64,000 nt of DNA, taken from assembly GCF_003014535.1 (NCBI RefSeq), contig NZ_PYGD01000011.1, positions 1-64,000 of the forward strand, in the 5' to 3' direction. This DNA is from Taibaiella chishuiensis (GTDB lineage: Bacteria > Bacteroidota > Bacteroidia > Chitinophagales > Chitinophagaceae). Below the pieces are notes generated by a model, which did not search any database, was not told the origin of the DNA, and was given only the letters and a program-made list of their open reading frames with translations. Position 1 is the first letter of the stretch, and every line of letters starts with the position of its first letter. This document shows, piece by piece, positions 25,821 to 34,207 of this stretch. The position numbers were made by a program, and so were the translations under genes.

Positions 25821-26537
25821 TTATCTCCGGCTACCGAAAAGGCGCAGCAGGTAAATAAACAGGTTGATAAAGTCGAGGTACAGGGCCAGGGCGCCCAGGA
25901 TAGCGCCTTTTTTACGGTCTTCTTCGCTTTCCAGCAGCGCATAAGCTTTGATCTTCTGGGTATCGTAAGCGATAAGGCCAACGAAAACAGCCACACCTAC
26001 ATAGGAAATGATCCAGTAAAGGGTAGTGCTATGCGCAAAAATATTTACCACGGAAGCTATGATAACACCTACCAGCCCCATAAACATAAGCTTACCGAAA
26101 GAAGTAAGGTCCTGCTTGGTGAAATAACCTACAGCCGCCATGATCGCAAAAGTACCCGCTGTAATACCAAATACAAAGATCAGCGAACTCATCTTAAACA
26201 TTGCAAAGAGGAGTGCAAATGTGAGACCATTTAATGCTGCATATCCTAAAAAGACGGCAGTAGCCGTCATAGAGCTCATTTTATGAACCCGAAGTGCCAA
26301 AAAGCCAACCATTACAAGTTGCCCGATGAAAAAGAGCATTCTGAAGTTATATATAGAAACAAGCAATTGCGGCGTTGAAGCGATTAATATTCCGACTGCC
26401 CCGGTAATTAAAAGGCCTAAAAACATCCAGCCATATACTTTGGCCATGTATTGGGCAATATAAGAGCTGTTGATCTGGGCCGGGTTACTGTTGTACTGGT
26501 TGTAAGAGGAATGTCCTGAAATCTGATTAGGGTCCAT
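25821..26537 (-). CDS. Bax inhibitor-1/YccA family membrane protein
   Basis: This 238-aa membrane protein is read from ATG 26537 (a TTG at 26543 would add two residues). Seven hydrophobic segments are visible from about residue 36 onward, starting MAKVYGWMFLGLLITGAVGIL and ending in FVGLIAYDTQKIKAYALLE and LYLDFINLFIYLLRLFG. The last two are the typical UPF0005/BI-1 family motifs. Family members act as pH-sensitive ion leak channels or in protease regulation; the role in this organism is unknown. A minus-strand TATCTTTG 30 bp upstream is a good -7 box. Confidence 0.93.
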   Translation of the reverse strand: MDPNQISGHSSYNQYNSNPAQINSSYIAQYMAKVYGWMFLGLLITGAVGILIASTPQLLVSIYNFRMLFFIGQLVMVGFLALRVHKMSSMTATAVFLGYAALNGLTFALLFAMFKMSSLIFVFGITAGTFAIMAAVGYFTKQDLTSFGKLMFMGLVGVIIASVVNIFAHSTTLYWIISYVGVAVFVGLIAYDTQKIKAYALLESEEDRKKGAILGALALYLDFINLFIYLLRLFGSRR

Positions 26538-26877
26538 ATTCAATTTTTATTTTTTGTTGTACCAAAGATACGGAATTTTCGGATGCCCACCCGGGGCCGG
26601 GGGAACCGGACACCCTGGTTCTGCGCAGATTAACCAGTATTTAGGAAAGCCGGCGCCATGCAGAACAAAGCAGCCGGCGCCGCGCCGACCGGGCATTTCC
26701 GGGGGCCGCCGGGGCGGCGGCACCGGAGCCCGCAGGCCGGCATGCGACCCTGTTTATGCCTATTTCCGGGCGGGGCAGGTATTTTCTAAATAAAAAACTA
26801 TTTTCGCCTACCTTTTCAAATCAATTACCTTTGCACACCGGTTGGCGCCTCCGGGTATAGAACCAGAATACATTTTA
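26538..26877. other. 340-bp divergent region with GC-rich block
   Basis: There is no gene here. A minus-strand -7 box TATCTTTG (about 26567-26574) serves the Bax inhibitor-like gene, and a plus-strand TACCTTTG (26826-26833) serves pssA. Between them, 26649-26745 is very GC-rich with direct repeats of AGCCGGCGCC at about 26649 and 26673. Confidence 0.6.
26826..26833 (+). promoter_or_regulatory. -7 box of pssA promoter
   Basis: TACCTTTG matches TAnnTTTG exactly and lies 44 bp before the ATG of pssA. A TTTTC about 20 bp upstream is a partial -33 match. Confidence 0.6.
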
Positions 26878-27666
26878 ATGAAACACCTTCCCAATATCTG
26901 CACGCTGGCCAATCTCTTTTTCGGTTGTACGGCGATCACCTTTATCCTGAACGCTCCGGCATTTTTAAATACGATTACCGGCGAAGACTACTTCCCGGTG
27001 ATGGGCATGGAGCAGATGTACTATGGAAGTGTGTTTATTGCGCTGGCGGCACTGATGGATGTGCTCGACGGTTTTGCAGCCCGCTCGCTTAAGGTGCATT
27101 CGCTGATCGGCAAGGACCTGGACTCGCTGGCCGATGTGGTTTCGTTTGGTGTAGCCCCCTCCATGATCCTGTTCAAATTCCTTTGGTTTGCCTATATGTC
27201 GGAGCCCGGTGCACTGGATGCGCCTATGCTGGCCACTACGCCTGCCTTCCTGGTTGCCTGCTTCGGGGCCCTGCGCCTGGCTACGTTCAACCAGACCAGC
27301 GGTCAGCAGCAAAACCATTTTGTGGGTATGCCTATACCGGCTGTTGGCCTTATTGTGGCCTCCCTGCCGCTCCTGGTATGGTTCCCCTCGCCTATCGACA
27401 TCAAGCCTTTCCTGTACAATAAATGGTCGCTTTATATCCTGATCGCCCTGTTGTGCTTTTTTATGGTGAGCAAGATCCGTTTCCTGAAATGGAAAGCATC
27501 CGGCAAAGGCATCGGCGCCTGGTGGCCCCAGATCCTGATGCTGGTGGTACTTGCCGCGGGCGCGCCATTTCTTAAATTTGCCGTGGTACCGCTAGTGTTT
27601 ATCGTATATGTCCTTTGCTCGATCGTATACCGTTATCCACAGGCGCAAGAGCAGGTTAAGGCCTGA
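26878..27666 (+). CDS. pssA: CDP-diacylglycerol--serine O-phosphatidyltransferase
   Basis: This 262-aa enzyme makes phosphatidylserine from CDP-diacylglycerol and serine, the first step to phosphatidylethanolamine. The CDP-alcohol phosphotransferase motif DG-x2-AR-x8-G-x3-D-x3-D is complete: DGFAARSLKVHSLIGKD, then LDSLAD. Seven or eight membrane spans surround it. The ATG at 26878 gives the family-typical start MKHLPNICTLANLFFGC; a longer in-frame start at 26842 adds non-conserved residues. It is followed closely by purS and rsmI in the same direction. Confidence 0.93.
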   Translation: MKHLPNICTLANLFFGCTAITFILNAPAFLNTITGEDYFPVMGMEQMYYGSVFIALAALMDVLDGFAARSLKVHSLIGKDLDSLADVVSFGVAPSMILFKFLWFAYMSEPGALDAPMLATTPAFLVACFGALRLATFNQTSGQQQNHFVGMPIPAVGLIVASLPLLVWFPSPIDIKPFLYNKWSLYILIALLCFFMVSKIRFLKWKASGKGIGAWWPQILMLVVLAAGAPFLKFAVVPLVFIVYVLCSIVYRYPQAQEQVKA

Positions 27667-27717
27667 AGCTCCCTTGAAAAACTGTAATTTTTTATTTTAA
27701 ATATTCAAATAGCAACG

Positions 27718-27972
27718 ATGAAATTCACTGCACACGTAAATGTAATGCCTCTTAAAGAATTGCTGGATCCGCAAGGTAAAGCGGTAACAGAAAGCCTGCA
27801 TAACCTCGGCCTTACCCAGATCGATAATGTGCGTATCGGCAAACACATTACCCTGCTGATCGAAGCGGCATCTGAAGAAGAAGCAAAAGCCAAAACCGAA
27901 GAAGCCTGCAAAAAACTGCTGGCCAACCAGGTGATGGAATCTTTCGACTTTACGTTAACAGCCAACGCCTAA
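27718..27972 (+). CDS. purS: Phosphoribosylformylglycinamidine synthase subunit PurS
   Basis: This 84-aa subunit of the three-part FGAM synthase (PurS, PurQ, PurL) acts in step 4 of purine synthesis and helps pass ammonia from PurQ to PurL. The sequence MKFTAHVNVMPLKELLDPQG, then KAVTESLHNLGL...VRIGKHI shows the family pattern. The length is normal. purQ and purL are not in this window, which is unusual for Gram-positive clusters but common in Bacteroidota. It lies 51 bp after pssA and 10 bp before rsmI. Confidence 0.93.
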   Translation: MKFTAHVNVMPLKELLDPQGKAVTESLHNLGLTQIDNVRIGKHITLLIEAASEEEAKAKTEEACKKLLANQVMESFDFTLTANA

Positions 27973-27982
27973 GCGTATATCC

Positions 27983-28699
27983 ATGAAATTGTATCTGGTG
28001 CCCACACCCATCGGCAACCTTACCGACATTACCCTGCGTGCGCTCGACGTGCTGAAGCAGGCCGATGCCGTGTTGTGCGAAGATACCCGTACGAGTGGCT
28101 TTTTGCTGAAACATTACGACATCAAAAAGCCACTCTACGCTTACCACCAGCACAATGAACACAAAGTGCTGGAACAGCTGATCAGCCAGCTGCAATCGGG
28201 TAAGACCCTGGCCTTGCTTACCGATGCGGGCACCCCGGGCATATCCGACCCTGGTTACCTGTTGCTGCGCGAATGCCTGAAACACGACATTCCCGTAGAA
28301 TGCCTTCCCGGCGCAACAGCCTTTGTACCCGCCCTGGTACAAAGCGGATTACCCACCAACAGTTTCGTATTCGAAGGTTTCCTGCCACTTAAAAAGGGCC
28401 GTAAGACCAAACTGGAGCAACTGGCCACAGAGCCCAGGACCATTATCCTCTATGAATCGCCGCATCGACTGGCCAAAACACTGGAAGAAATGAAGGCTTT
28501 TTTCGGCGCCACACGCCAGGCAACGGTAAGCCGCGAACTGACGAAAATGTTTGAAGAGACCCGCCGCGACAGCCTGGAAAACCTGGCCGCACACTATGCC
28601 CAGCATGCCCCAAAAGGCGAGATCGTGATGGTGATCGAAGGCTACCAACCGCCATCAAAAAAGGCAGCTTACAAAAGGGACGACGAAGACGAAGATTAA
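27983..28699 (+). CDS. rsmI: 16S rRNA (cytidine1402-2'-O)-methyltransferase RsmI
   Basis: This 238-aa SAM-dependent enzyme 2'-O-methylates C1402 of 16S rRNA in the decoding centre. Motifs: LYLVPTPIGNLTDITLRALD at the N-terminus, the LCEDTRTSGFLLKHY segment (about 34-48), LLTDAGTPGISDPGY (about 80-94), and PGATAFVPALVQSGLPTN (about 111-128). It is shorter than the E. coli protein (286 aa) because the extra C-terminal domain is absent, as usual in Bacteroidota. The C-terminal tail is charged (KRDDEDED). Confidence 0.95.
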   Translation: MKLYLVPTPIGNLTDITLRALDVLKQADAVLCEDTRTSGFLLKHYDIKKPLYAYHQHNEHKVLEQLISQLQSGKTLALLTDAGTPGISDPGYLLLRECLKHDIPVECLPGATAFVPALVQSGLPTNSFVFEGFLPLKKGRKTKLEQLATEPRTIILYESPHRLAKTLEEMKAFFGATRQATVSRELTKMFEETRRDSLENLAAHYAQHAPKGEIVMVIEGYQPPSKKAAYKRDDEDED

Positions 28700-28807
28700 C
28701 CTGCAGCCGCTTCGCAACCCCGGCGCCAGCCTCCCGGAGCCGGTAAAAAATGACAGTACTATTACAATAGCCTATAGCGCTATCCGGCTTTTCCTTGCCG
28801 ACTTTGC

Positions 28808-28815
28808 TATCTTTG
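28808..28815 (+). promoter_or_regulatory. -7 box upstream of response regulator gene
   Basis: TATCTTTG matches the -7 consensus exactly and lies 49 bp before the ATG at 28865. No good -33 TTTG stands 19-20 bp upstream. Confidence 0.5.
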
Positions 28816-28864
28816 CAATCCGGTTTTCCGGGGGAATAATCCTGCGATTTAATCTTAGAAAACA

Positions 28865-29575
28865 ATGTCAAAAAACGAATCCAAAGCATCGCTGCTGGTA
28901 GTGGAAGACGAGGAAAGCTTAAGGGAAGCGATAAAGCTGAACCTTGAACTGGAAGGTTACGAAGTAACTACGGTAGACAACGGCGCCTCGGTGCTGAAGG
29001 CCGTGAAGCACGAATATTTCGACCTGATCATACTGGACATTATGCTGCCCGAAATGGATGGCATTACCGTATGCGAAAACATCAGGATGCAGAATAACGA
29101 AGTGCCTATCCTTTTCCTGTCGGCCCGTAACAGCGGCGCCGACCGCATCGAAGGACTGAAAAAAGGCGGCGACGACTATATGACCAAACCCTTTAACCTT
29201 GAAGAGCTATTGCTCCGCGTGGAAAAGCTGGTGGTCAAGAACAAAAAACTGAAAGAAAGGAATGCAGCGCCTGATGTGTATGCGTTTGGCCGTTGCAAGA
29301 TCGACTTCTCGGCACAATCGGGCAAAGACAAGGACGGCAAAACCCTGGAACTCAGCAAAAAAGAAATGGCCCTGCTGAAACTGCTGATCGAGCACAAGAA
29401 CGAGGTCGTATCGCGCGAGCATATCCTGCAGGTGGTTTGGGGCTATAATGTATACCCAACCACACGTACGATCGATAATTTCATCCTGAATTTCCGGAAA
29501 TATTTCGAGAAAGATACCCGCAATCCCCGGCACTTTCATTCTGTAAGGGGCGTGGGTTATAAGTTTACCGAATAA
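28865..29575 (+). CDS. OmpR-family response regulator transcription factor
   Basis: This 236-aa two-component regulator has a receiver domain (about 8-125) with acidic pocket VVEDEES, phospho-acceptor Asp in LIILDIMLPEMDG (about 57) and Lys in MTKPFNLEELLLRV. The winged-helix DNA-binding domain (about 140-233) includes LELSKKEMALLKLLIEHKNE and the end HFHSVRGVGYKFTE. No histidine kinase is next to it, so its partner is encoded elsewhere. Confidence 0.94.
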   Translation: MSKNESKASLLVVEDEESLREAIKLNLELEGYEVTTVDNGASVLKAVKHEYFDLIILDIMLPEMDGITVCENIRMQNNEVPILFLSARNSGADRIEGLKKGGDDYMTKPFNLEELLLRVEKLVVKNKKLKERNAAPDVYAFGRCKIDFSAQSGKDKDGKTLELSKKEMALLKLLIEHKNEVVSREHILQVVWGYNVYPTTRTIDNFILNFRKYFEKDTRNPRHFHSVRGVGYKFTE

Positions 29576-29631
29576 TTTTTTTGATTTTCTGAATGGATTG
29601 TATATTTTTAACCATTCAATTTTTACAATCC

Positions 29632-29949
29632 ATGATGAAAAAATACGCTTTGCTGTTTGCCGGTACCATCCTGTTGTCTGCCTTCGTGGCCTGCAATAAA
29701 GATAAAGACATGGTAGATGCCACCATTGTAGATACCGGCGATATCACCAACGAAGGCTGCGGATACCTGCTCCAGCTGGAAGACAAAGCCGTAGTACAGC
29801 CCAGCTACCTGCCCTCGGCTTACCAGCACGGCGGTCTGAAGGTAAGGGTAAAGTACAACCACACCGGTATTAAAGACACCTGCAAATTCGGCAGTGTGAT
29901 CTATGACCTGGTCTCTATCCAGGAAATAAAAAGGAATAACGATAATTAA
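29632..29949 (+). CDS. Small lipoprotein of unknown function
   Basis: The 105-aa product starts MMKKYALLFAGTILLSAFVAC, with the lipobox FVAC. The mature part is about 85 aa: an acidic segment, a beta-rich middle (CGYLLQLEDKAVVQPSYLP), and a C-terminal KFGSVIYDLVSIQEIKR. Two Cys in the mature part (GCGYL and DTCKFG) could form a disulfide. No family is recognised. It follows the response regulator gene by 56 bp and is convergent with the gene at 29961. Confidence 0.7.
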   Translation: MMKKYALLFAGTILLSAFVACNKDKDMVDATIVDTGDITNEGCGYLLQLEDKAVVQPSYLPSAYQHGGLKVRVKYNHTGIKDTCKFGSVIYDLVSIQEIKRNNDN

Positions 29950-29960
29950 TCCAAGGCCGG

Positions 29961-30281
29961 TTACCAGGCCAGGTCGTCATCGGGCCGGGTACTCCTGAAT
30001 TGATTTCTCGATATAATTTTCTCCAGTTGCCGTTCGTATATCAGAACGGCAATTTTTTTTGTCACTTCGTGATCCAGCGCCATGGCCGCCTTGATACGGG
30101 CTTCCGAGATATCGAGCCGGTACAGCATCGAGAACAGCTGGTCGGGGTTGCCGGCTATAAGCTCTTCCACGCGTAGGGTAAGCGCTTCGATAATCTTCTC
30201 TTCCGATACCAGGTCGCTAATGGCCAGGCCAAAGCTCTGGGCCAGGGTATCTCTTAATACATCTGTTGGGTTGGGCGCCAT
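29961..30281 (-). CDS. Conserved hypothetical protein, 106 aa
   Basis: A soluble, mostly helical 106-aa protein (LAQSFGLAISDLVSEEKIIEA, LFSMLYRLDISEARIKAAM). It has no signal peptide, membrane segment or metal motif. A basic region near the C-terminus (YERQLEKIISRNQFRSTRP) ends in an acidic tail DDDLAW. Good codon use and a clean start support it as a real gene. Function unknown. Confidence 0.65.
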   Translation of the reverse strand: MAPNPTDVLRDTLAQSFGLAISDLVSEEKIIEALTLRVEELIAGNPDQLFSMLYRLDISEARIKAAMALDHEVTKKIAVLIYERQLEKIISRNQFRSTRPDDDLAW

Positions 30282-30294
30282 ATGCTAAGCATTA

Positions 30295-30326
30295 GCGTTG
30301 CACCGGGAAGTATCCCGGTGCAACGC
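30295..30326. terminator. Perfect 14-bp inverted repeat, probable terminator
   Basis: GCGTTGCACCGGGA (30295-30308) and TCCCGGTGCAACGC (30313-30326) have a 4-base loop. It lies 8 bp after the end of the minus-strand NHL-protein gene. A T-rich run follows on the plus side (30327-30341) but not on the minus side, so as a minus-strand terminator it would act without a good U tract. Confidence 0.65.
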
Positions 30327-30333
30327 CTTATTT

Positions 30334-31893
30334 TTATTTTTTCACAAACCTGTAGGTACTGCCGTCGGCGAGCTTCAGGAAGTAGATACCCGAAGCCCAG
30401 CTGCGCACTTCTATTCCGGCCACAGCCGTGACGGTAAAATGCGTAACCTGCCTGCCCTGCAGATCGGTTACATAAGCCGTAGTACCCAACAGCGCCTCGT
30501 CGGCTACGAGCAGGTTAAGCTGTGCCGTGGCCGGGTTGGGGCTGAGGCTTACCGAACCGCCGGTAGACCGTATCACCTGCCGTACCGGGCTGTACACATC
30601 ATTGCCACCGGCATAGCGCATCTTTAAGCGGTAAAAGGAACGGCCGGTCAGCGGGCTAAGATCGGCATGTTGGTAAGCCGCCGGATCAGCATTAACGGCA
30701 GCTACCGTTGCCAGGCGGTTAAAACTGCGACTGTCTGTACTCCGCTCCACGTCAAAACCGGTGAGCGCCTGATCCGAAGTTACCGTCCATTGCAACAGGG
30801 TCTTGGCCGGCTGAGCGGTGGCGGTAAACTGCAACAGTTCCAGGGCCAGGCCTACCGCGGTATTGGTTATTTTACGCACACGCCGGTTCTTTTCATCCGC
30901 CACATACAGGTCGGTTCCTTTAATATAAAGATCCGAGGGCAGGTTGAGTGCCGCGCCGATAGCCAGGCCGTTGTCGCCGCCAAAAGCACCGGTGGCGTTA
31001 CCGCCGGCAATAGTACTGTGTGTACCTGCCGTTATTTTACGGATGGCGTTACCTGCAGCACCGGTAGTTACAAAGATATTGCCGGCATCGTCGACCGCTA
31101 CGCCGGTAGCGGCGCCGATACCGGTACCGGTAATAGCCGTAGTGCCATCGCCGGCAACCGTAGTAATGGTTTGCGTGGCCAGGTCGATACTGCGGATGCG
31201 CCTGTTCTTACAATCGGCCACATACAGTTTATTGCTGCTGACGTACAGGTCGGCGGGCAGGTTAAGCGTGGCCGCAGCAGCGGCATTGTTATCGCCCGAG
31301 AAACCGGCAACGCCCGTACCGGCGAAAGTAGTCGTTACGCCGGCAGGCGTTATTTTACGGATCATATTGCGCGCACCGGTGGCGGCGTAAATATTGCCCG
31401 CCGTATCGACGGCTATAGCATTGGCCGCGCCGATACCGTTGCCTGTAATGCCTGCCGTTCCATCGCCGGCAACCGTGGTTACTGTATTGGTCGCCAGGTC
31501 GATCTTACGGATCCGGCGATTGCCGGCATCGGCTATATACAGGTTGTTGCGGCTGATGTAGAGATCCTGTATATTTTTAAATGTAGCGGAGGCCGCAGTA
31601 TTGTTATCGCCCGAGAAACCGGCGACTCCGGTACCGGCAAAGGTAGTGACCACGTTGGCAGGTGTTATTTTGCGAATGGTGTTTAAGCCGCCGGTAGCCA
31701 CATAGATATTACCGGCCGTATCGACGGCTACGCTATTACTGCCCCCAATACCTGCTGCCCCGATCGCGGCACTGCCATCGCCGGCCACCGTACTGATGGT
31801 TTGCTGGGCAGCGCTATGCCAGGCGCCGACAGTAAGCAGCAGCCCGGAGAACAAGCAACCTAACCTGCGATAATGTATAAACTTGTGTTTCAT
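30334..31893 (-). CDS. NHL-repeat beta-propeller protein with T9SS type A sorting domain
   Basis: The 519-aa secreted protein starts with a signal peptide (to about WHSAAQ, residue 30). Three near-identical units of about 104 residues follow (about 31-345). Each has TVAGDG, VAVDTAGNIY, IRKITPA, TTFAGTGVAGFSGDN and LYVAD..NRRIRKI; each unit probably gives two propeller blades, six in all. A linker with LLQFTATAQ and an FDVERS..SRSF region comes next. The last roughly 80 residues are a type A sorting domain (LSPNPATAQLNLLV, YVTDLQGRQV, ASGIYFLKLADGS, then KFVKK-like end). It is co-transcribed with the tail-collar gene 17 bp upstream. Confidence 0.88.
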   Translation of the reverse strand: MKHKFIHYRRLGCLFSGLLLTVGAWHSAAQQTISTVAGDGSAAIGAAGIGGSNSVAVDTAGNIYVATGGLNTIRKITPANVVTTFAGTGVAGFSGDNNTAASATFKNIQDLYISRNNLYIADAGNRRIRKIDLATNTVTTVAGDGTAGITGNGIGAANAIAVDTAGNIYAATGARNMIRKITPAGVTTTFAGTGVAGFSGDNNAAAAATLNLPADLYVSSNKLYVADCKNRRIRSIDLATQTITTVAGDGTTAITGTGIGAATGVAVDDAGNIFVTTGAAGNAIRKITAGTHSTIAGGNATGAFGGDNGLAIGAALNLPSDLYIKGTDLYVADEKNRRVRKITNTAVGLALELLQFTATAQPAKTLLQWTVTSDQALTGFDVERSTDSRSFNRLATVAAVNADPAAYQHADLSPLTGRSFYRLKMRYAGGNDVYSPVRQVIRSTGGSVSLSPNPATAQLNLLVADEALLGTTAYVTDLQGRQVTHFTVTAVAGIEVRSWASGIYFLKLADGSTYRFVKK

Positions 31894-31910
31894 ATCGTAC
31901 AGATTAAAGG

Positions 31911-32516
31911 TTATGGAGTAGGGAATATGCCTTGCAGCGAAATGATAAAGGTTACCGAAAGACTGGGTTGCTTAATAGGCACCGGTATACCGCTACCGGT
32001 GGCCGAAACAGTAGCGGCATTTAAGGTAGTATTAGGCGCTGTAGTACCGAAGGCATTGGCGCGCGACAAGTCGGCGTTTTGCACCAGGGACAGGTATGAC
32101 GTACTGCCGGACAGCGAATCGAGGGTACCGGAACCGTTGTAAATATTGATCAGGTGATTGTGTGGTGGCAGGTTGGCGGTAACCAGGGTAACCTGTTCGG
32201 AACCTTGCTGCATGCCGGGTATAGTAGGCGTAAGCCCGGGGCCATTGCCCGTACCCATCGGCACCCGTCCGCGCATATCGGGCAAGGCAAAGGTATTAAT
32301 ACCATCGCCGCCATAGGTAGTACCCAGCAGCGCAAACAGGGGGGTATACTGGGCGATAGACAACAACTGACCTTCACACTTCATCCATCCCTGGGGCGCA
32401 AAGGTACCGGCAAACATCTTGATCTCGCCCACATACTGGTTTTGGGCAAAACTGCGGGACAAAGGTGCAGCAAAAAGGGCCAGCAGCAGGGCCAGGAGTA
32501 AACATGTCTTTTTCAT
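31911..32516 (-). CDS. Exported phage tail-collar domain protein
   Basis: The 201-aa product has a signal peptide (MKKTCLLLALLLALFAAPLS..SFAQ) and then a tail-collar/MdpB-like domain. Its marks are YVGEIKMFAGTFAPQGWMKC, EGQLLSIAQYTPLFALLGTTYGGDG, TFALPDMRGRVPMGTG and NLPPHNHLI. In phages this domain sits on tail fibres. Stand-alone exported forms occur in Bacteroidota and proteobacteria with no assigned function. No other phage gene is near. It is upstream of, and probably in one transcript with, the NHL-propeller gene. Confidence 0.87.
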   Translation of the reverse strand: MKKTCLLLALLLALFAAPLSRSFAQNQYVGEIKMFAGTFAPQGWMKCEGQLLSIAQYTPLFALLGTTYGGDGINTFALPDMRGRVPMGTGNGPGLTPTIPGMQQGSEQVTLVTANLPPHNHLINIYNGSGTLDSLSGSTSYLSLVQNADLSRANAFGTTAPNTTLNAATVSATGSGIPVPIKQPSLSVTFIISLQGIFPTP

Positions 32517-32618
32517 AATGCTATCTTTTAGCGGAAAAAAAATTCACTACAAAGCTACGCGCCATTCCCCTGAATTTCCTTCTTTTTAACACGAAAAATA
32601 ACGGGCAACCCCATAAAA

Positions 32619-32643
32619 AAAAGCCCGAAAAACCCGGGCTTTT
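32619..32643 (-). terminator. Terminator of glyQS
   Basis: AAAAGCCCG (32619-32627) and CGGGCTTTT (32635-32643) make a 9-bp stem with a 7-base loop. On the minus strand a T run follows (about 32612-32620). It lies 21 bp beyond the glyQS stop codon. Confidence 0.85.
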
Positions 32644-32663
32644 ACACAGTATAATCATCCTGG

Positions 32664-34112
32664 TTAAGCGTTGATCGCCTTCATCACGATATTTTTCACT
32701 TCACTCATCGGCACCCTTTCCTGCTCCATAGAGTCACGATGACGGATGGTAACCATCTGATCTTCCTTGGTCTGGTGGTCGATGGTTACGCAGAACGGCG
32801 TACCGATGGCATCCATACGGCGGTAGCGCCTGCCGATCGTATCTTTCTCTTCGTAGAAACATTTGAAATGCTGCCTGCACTCTTTCATCAACTCTTCGGC
32901 CAACTCAGGTAAACCGTCCTTTTTCGTCAGCGGCAAAATGGCCAGTTTGATCGGGGCCAGTTTGGGTATAAACTTCAGCACCACGCGGCTGTCCTGTTTT
33001 TCTTCGGTGCTCAGGTCTTCCTCTACATATGCCTCGCTCAGGATCATGAGTACCGTACGGTCCAGGCCGATCGAGGTTTCGATTACATAAGGAATATAGT
33101 TGCCGTATGCCTTACCGTTCTCGTCGAGGTCGGCATCGAAGTACTGCATTTTTTTCTTGCTATAGGTCTGGTGCTGGGTCAGGTCGAAATCGGTGCGGCT
33201 GTGTATACCTTCTAGCTCTTTAAAGCCCATCGGGAAGTCGTATTCAATATCGCAGGCAGCATCGGCATAGTGCGCCAGTTTTACGTGGTCGTGGAAGCGG
33301 TATTTGCTTTCGGGTATACCGAGGGTGCGGTGCCATTCCATACGTTGCTCCTTCCAGTATTCGTACCACTGTTTTTGTGTGCCGGGGCGCACGAAGAACT
33401 GCATTTCCATCTGCTCGAATTCGCGCATACGGAAAATAAAACCTCGGGCCACGATCTCGTTACGGAAAGCCTTACCTACCTGGGCGATACCAAAGGGGAT
33501 CTTCATCCGGCCGGTTTTCTGTACGTTCAGAAAGTTGACGAAAATACCCTGGGCTGTTTCGGGACGCAGGAAGATCTCGTTAGACTCTTCGGCTACAGAA
33601 CCCACCTGGGTAGAGAACATAAGGTTGAACTGGCGGATATCGGTCCAGTTTACCGTACCGCTCACACCGCATTTGATCTTATTATTTTCGATCAGGGTTT
33701 TCAGGCCGGCAAAGTCGTCGGCTGCCAGCAATTGCTCCATCTGCTCCAGCAGGGCTTTCCCGTCTGCTTCGGGCAGGGTCTCTGCAAAACCTTCGATCAG
33801 GTGATCTACGCGGTAGCGCTTTTTGCTGTCTTTATTATCGATCATGGGATCGCTGAAATTATCCACGTGACCGCTTGCCTTCCAGGTAGTCGGATGCATA
33901 AAGATAGCGGCATCGATACCCACGATGTTCTGTTCGTTCATCTGGGTCATCCAACGCCACCAGTAATCGCGGATATTGCGTTTCAGCTCCACACCCCATT
34001 GCCCGTAATCGTATACCGCACCTAAACCATCATATATTTCGCTCGAAGGAAATACAAAACCATATTCCTTTGCATGGCCGATAATGGCCTGTAATTTGTT
34101 TTCGTTTGCCAT
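32664..34112 (-). CDS. glyQS: Glycine--tRNA ligase, single-chain type
   Basis: This 482-aa class II synthetase charges tRNA-Gly. It is the alpha2 type found in eukaryotes, archaea and Bacteroidota rather than the alpha2beta2 bacterial type. Features: the N-terminal KEYGFVFPSSEIYDGLGAVYDYGQWGVELKRN, FMHPTTWKASGHVDNFSDP, motif 2 region FRPETAQGIFVNF, then AFRNEIVARGFIFRMREFEQ, motif 3 with ETSIGLDRTVLMIL, and a C-terminal anticodon-binding domain (about 385-482). Its promoter has a minus-strand TATATTTG (34207-34200). Confidence 0.96.
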   Translation of the reverse strand: MANENKLQAIIGHAKEYGFVFPSSEIYDGLGAVYDYGQWGVELKRNIRDYWWRWMTQMNEQNIVGIDAAIFMHPTTWKASGHVDNFSDPMIDNKDSKKRYRVDHLIEGFAETLPEADGKALLEQMEQLLAADDFAGLKTLIENNKIKCGVSGTVNWTDIRQFNLMFSTQVGSVAEESNEIFLRPETAQGIFVNFLNVQKTGRMKIPFGIAQVGKAFRNEIVARGFIFRMREFEQMEMQFFVRPGTQKQWYEYWKEQRMEWHRTLGIPESKYRFHDHVKLAHYADAACDIEYDFPMGFKELEGIHSRTDFDLTQHQTYSKKKMQYFDADLDENGKAYGNYIPYVIETSIGLDRTVLMILSEAYVEEDLSTEEKQDSRVVLKFIPKLAPIKLAILPLTKKDGLPELAEELMKECRQHFKCFYEEKDTIGRRYRRMDAIGTPFCVTIDHQTKEDQMVTIRHRDSMEQERVPMSEVKNIVMKAINA

Positions 34113-34199
34113 AATAAGATATGCCGGTTTTACGGAATCCTGCTGTTTGCACAGCGGTGGGCTGAGGCCTTAACCGGTCGGCCTTTTTTAGATCGGTGG

Positions 34200-34207
34200 C
34201 AAATATA
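34200..34207 (-). promoter_or_regulatory. -7 box of glyQS promoter
   Basis: On the minus strand TATATTTG matches TAnnTTTG; TTTT stands 19-20 bp upstream in place of the -33 TTTG. It lies 88 bp before the glyQS ATG. The rest of 34113-34410 holds no gene. Confidence 0.55.

Noticed and set aside
31911-32516. Prophage remnant
   Set aside because: The tail-collar gene is alone, has a signal peptide, and lies in an operon with a T9SS protein; no integrase, capsid or tail genes are near.
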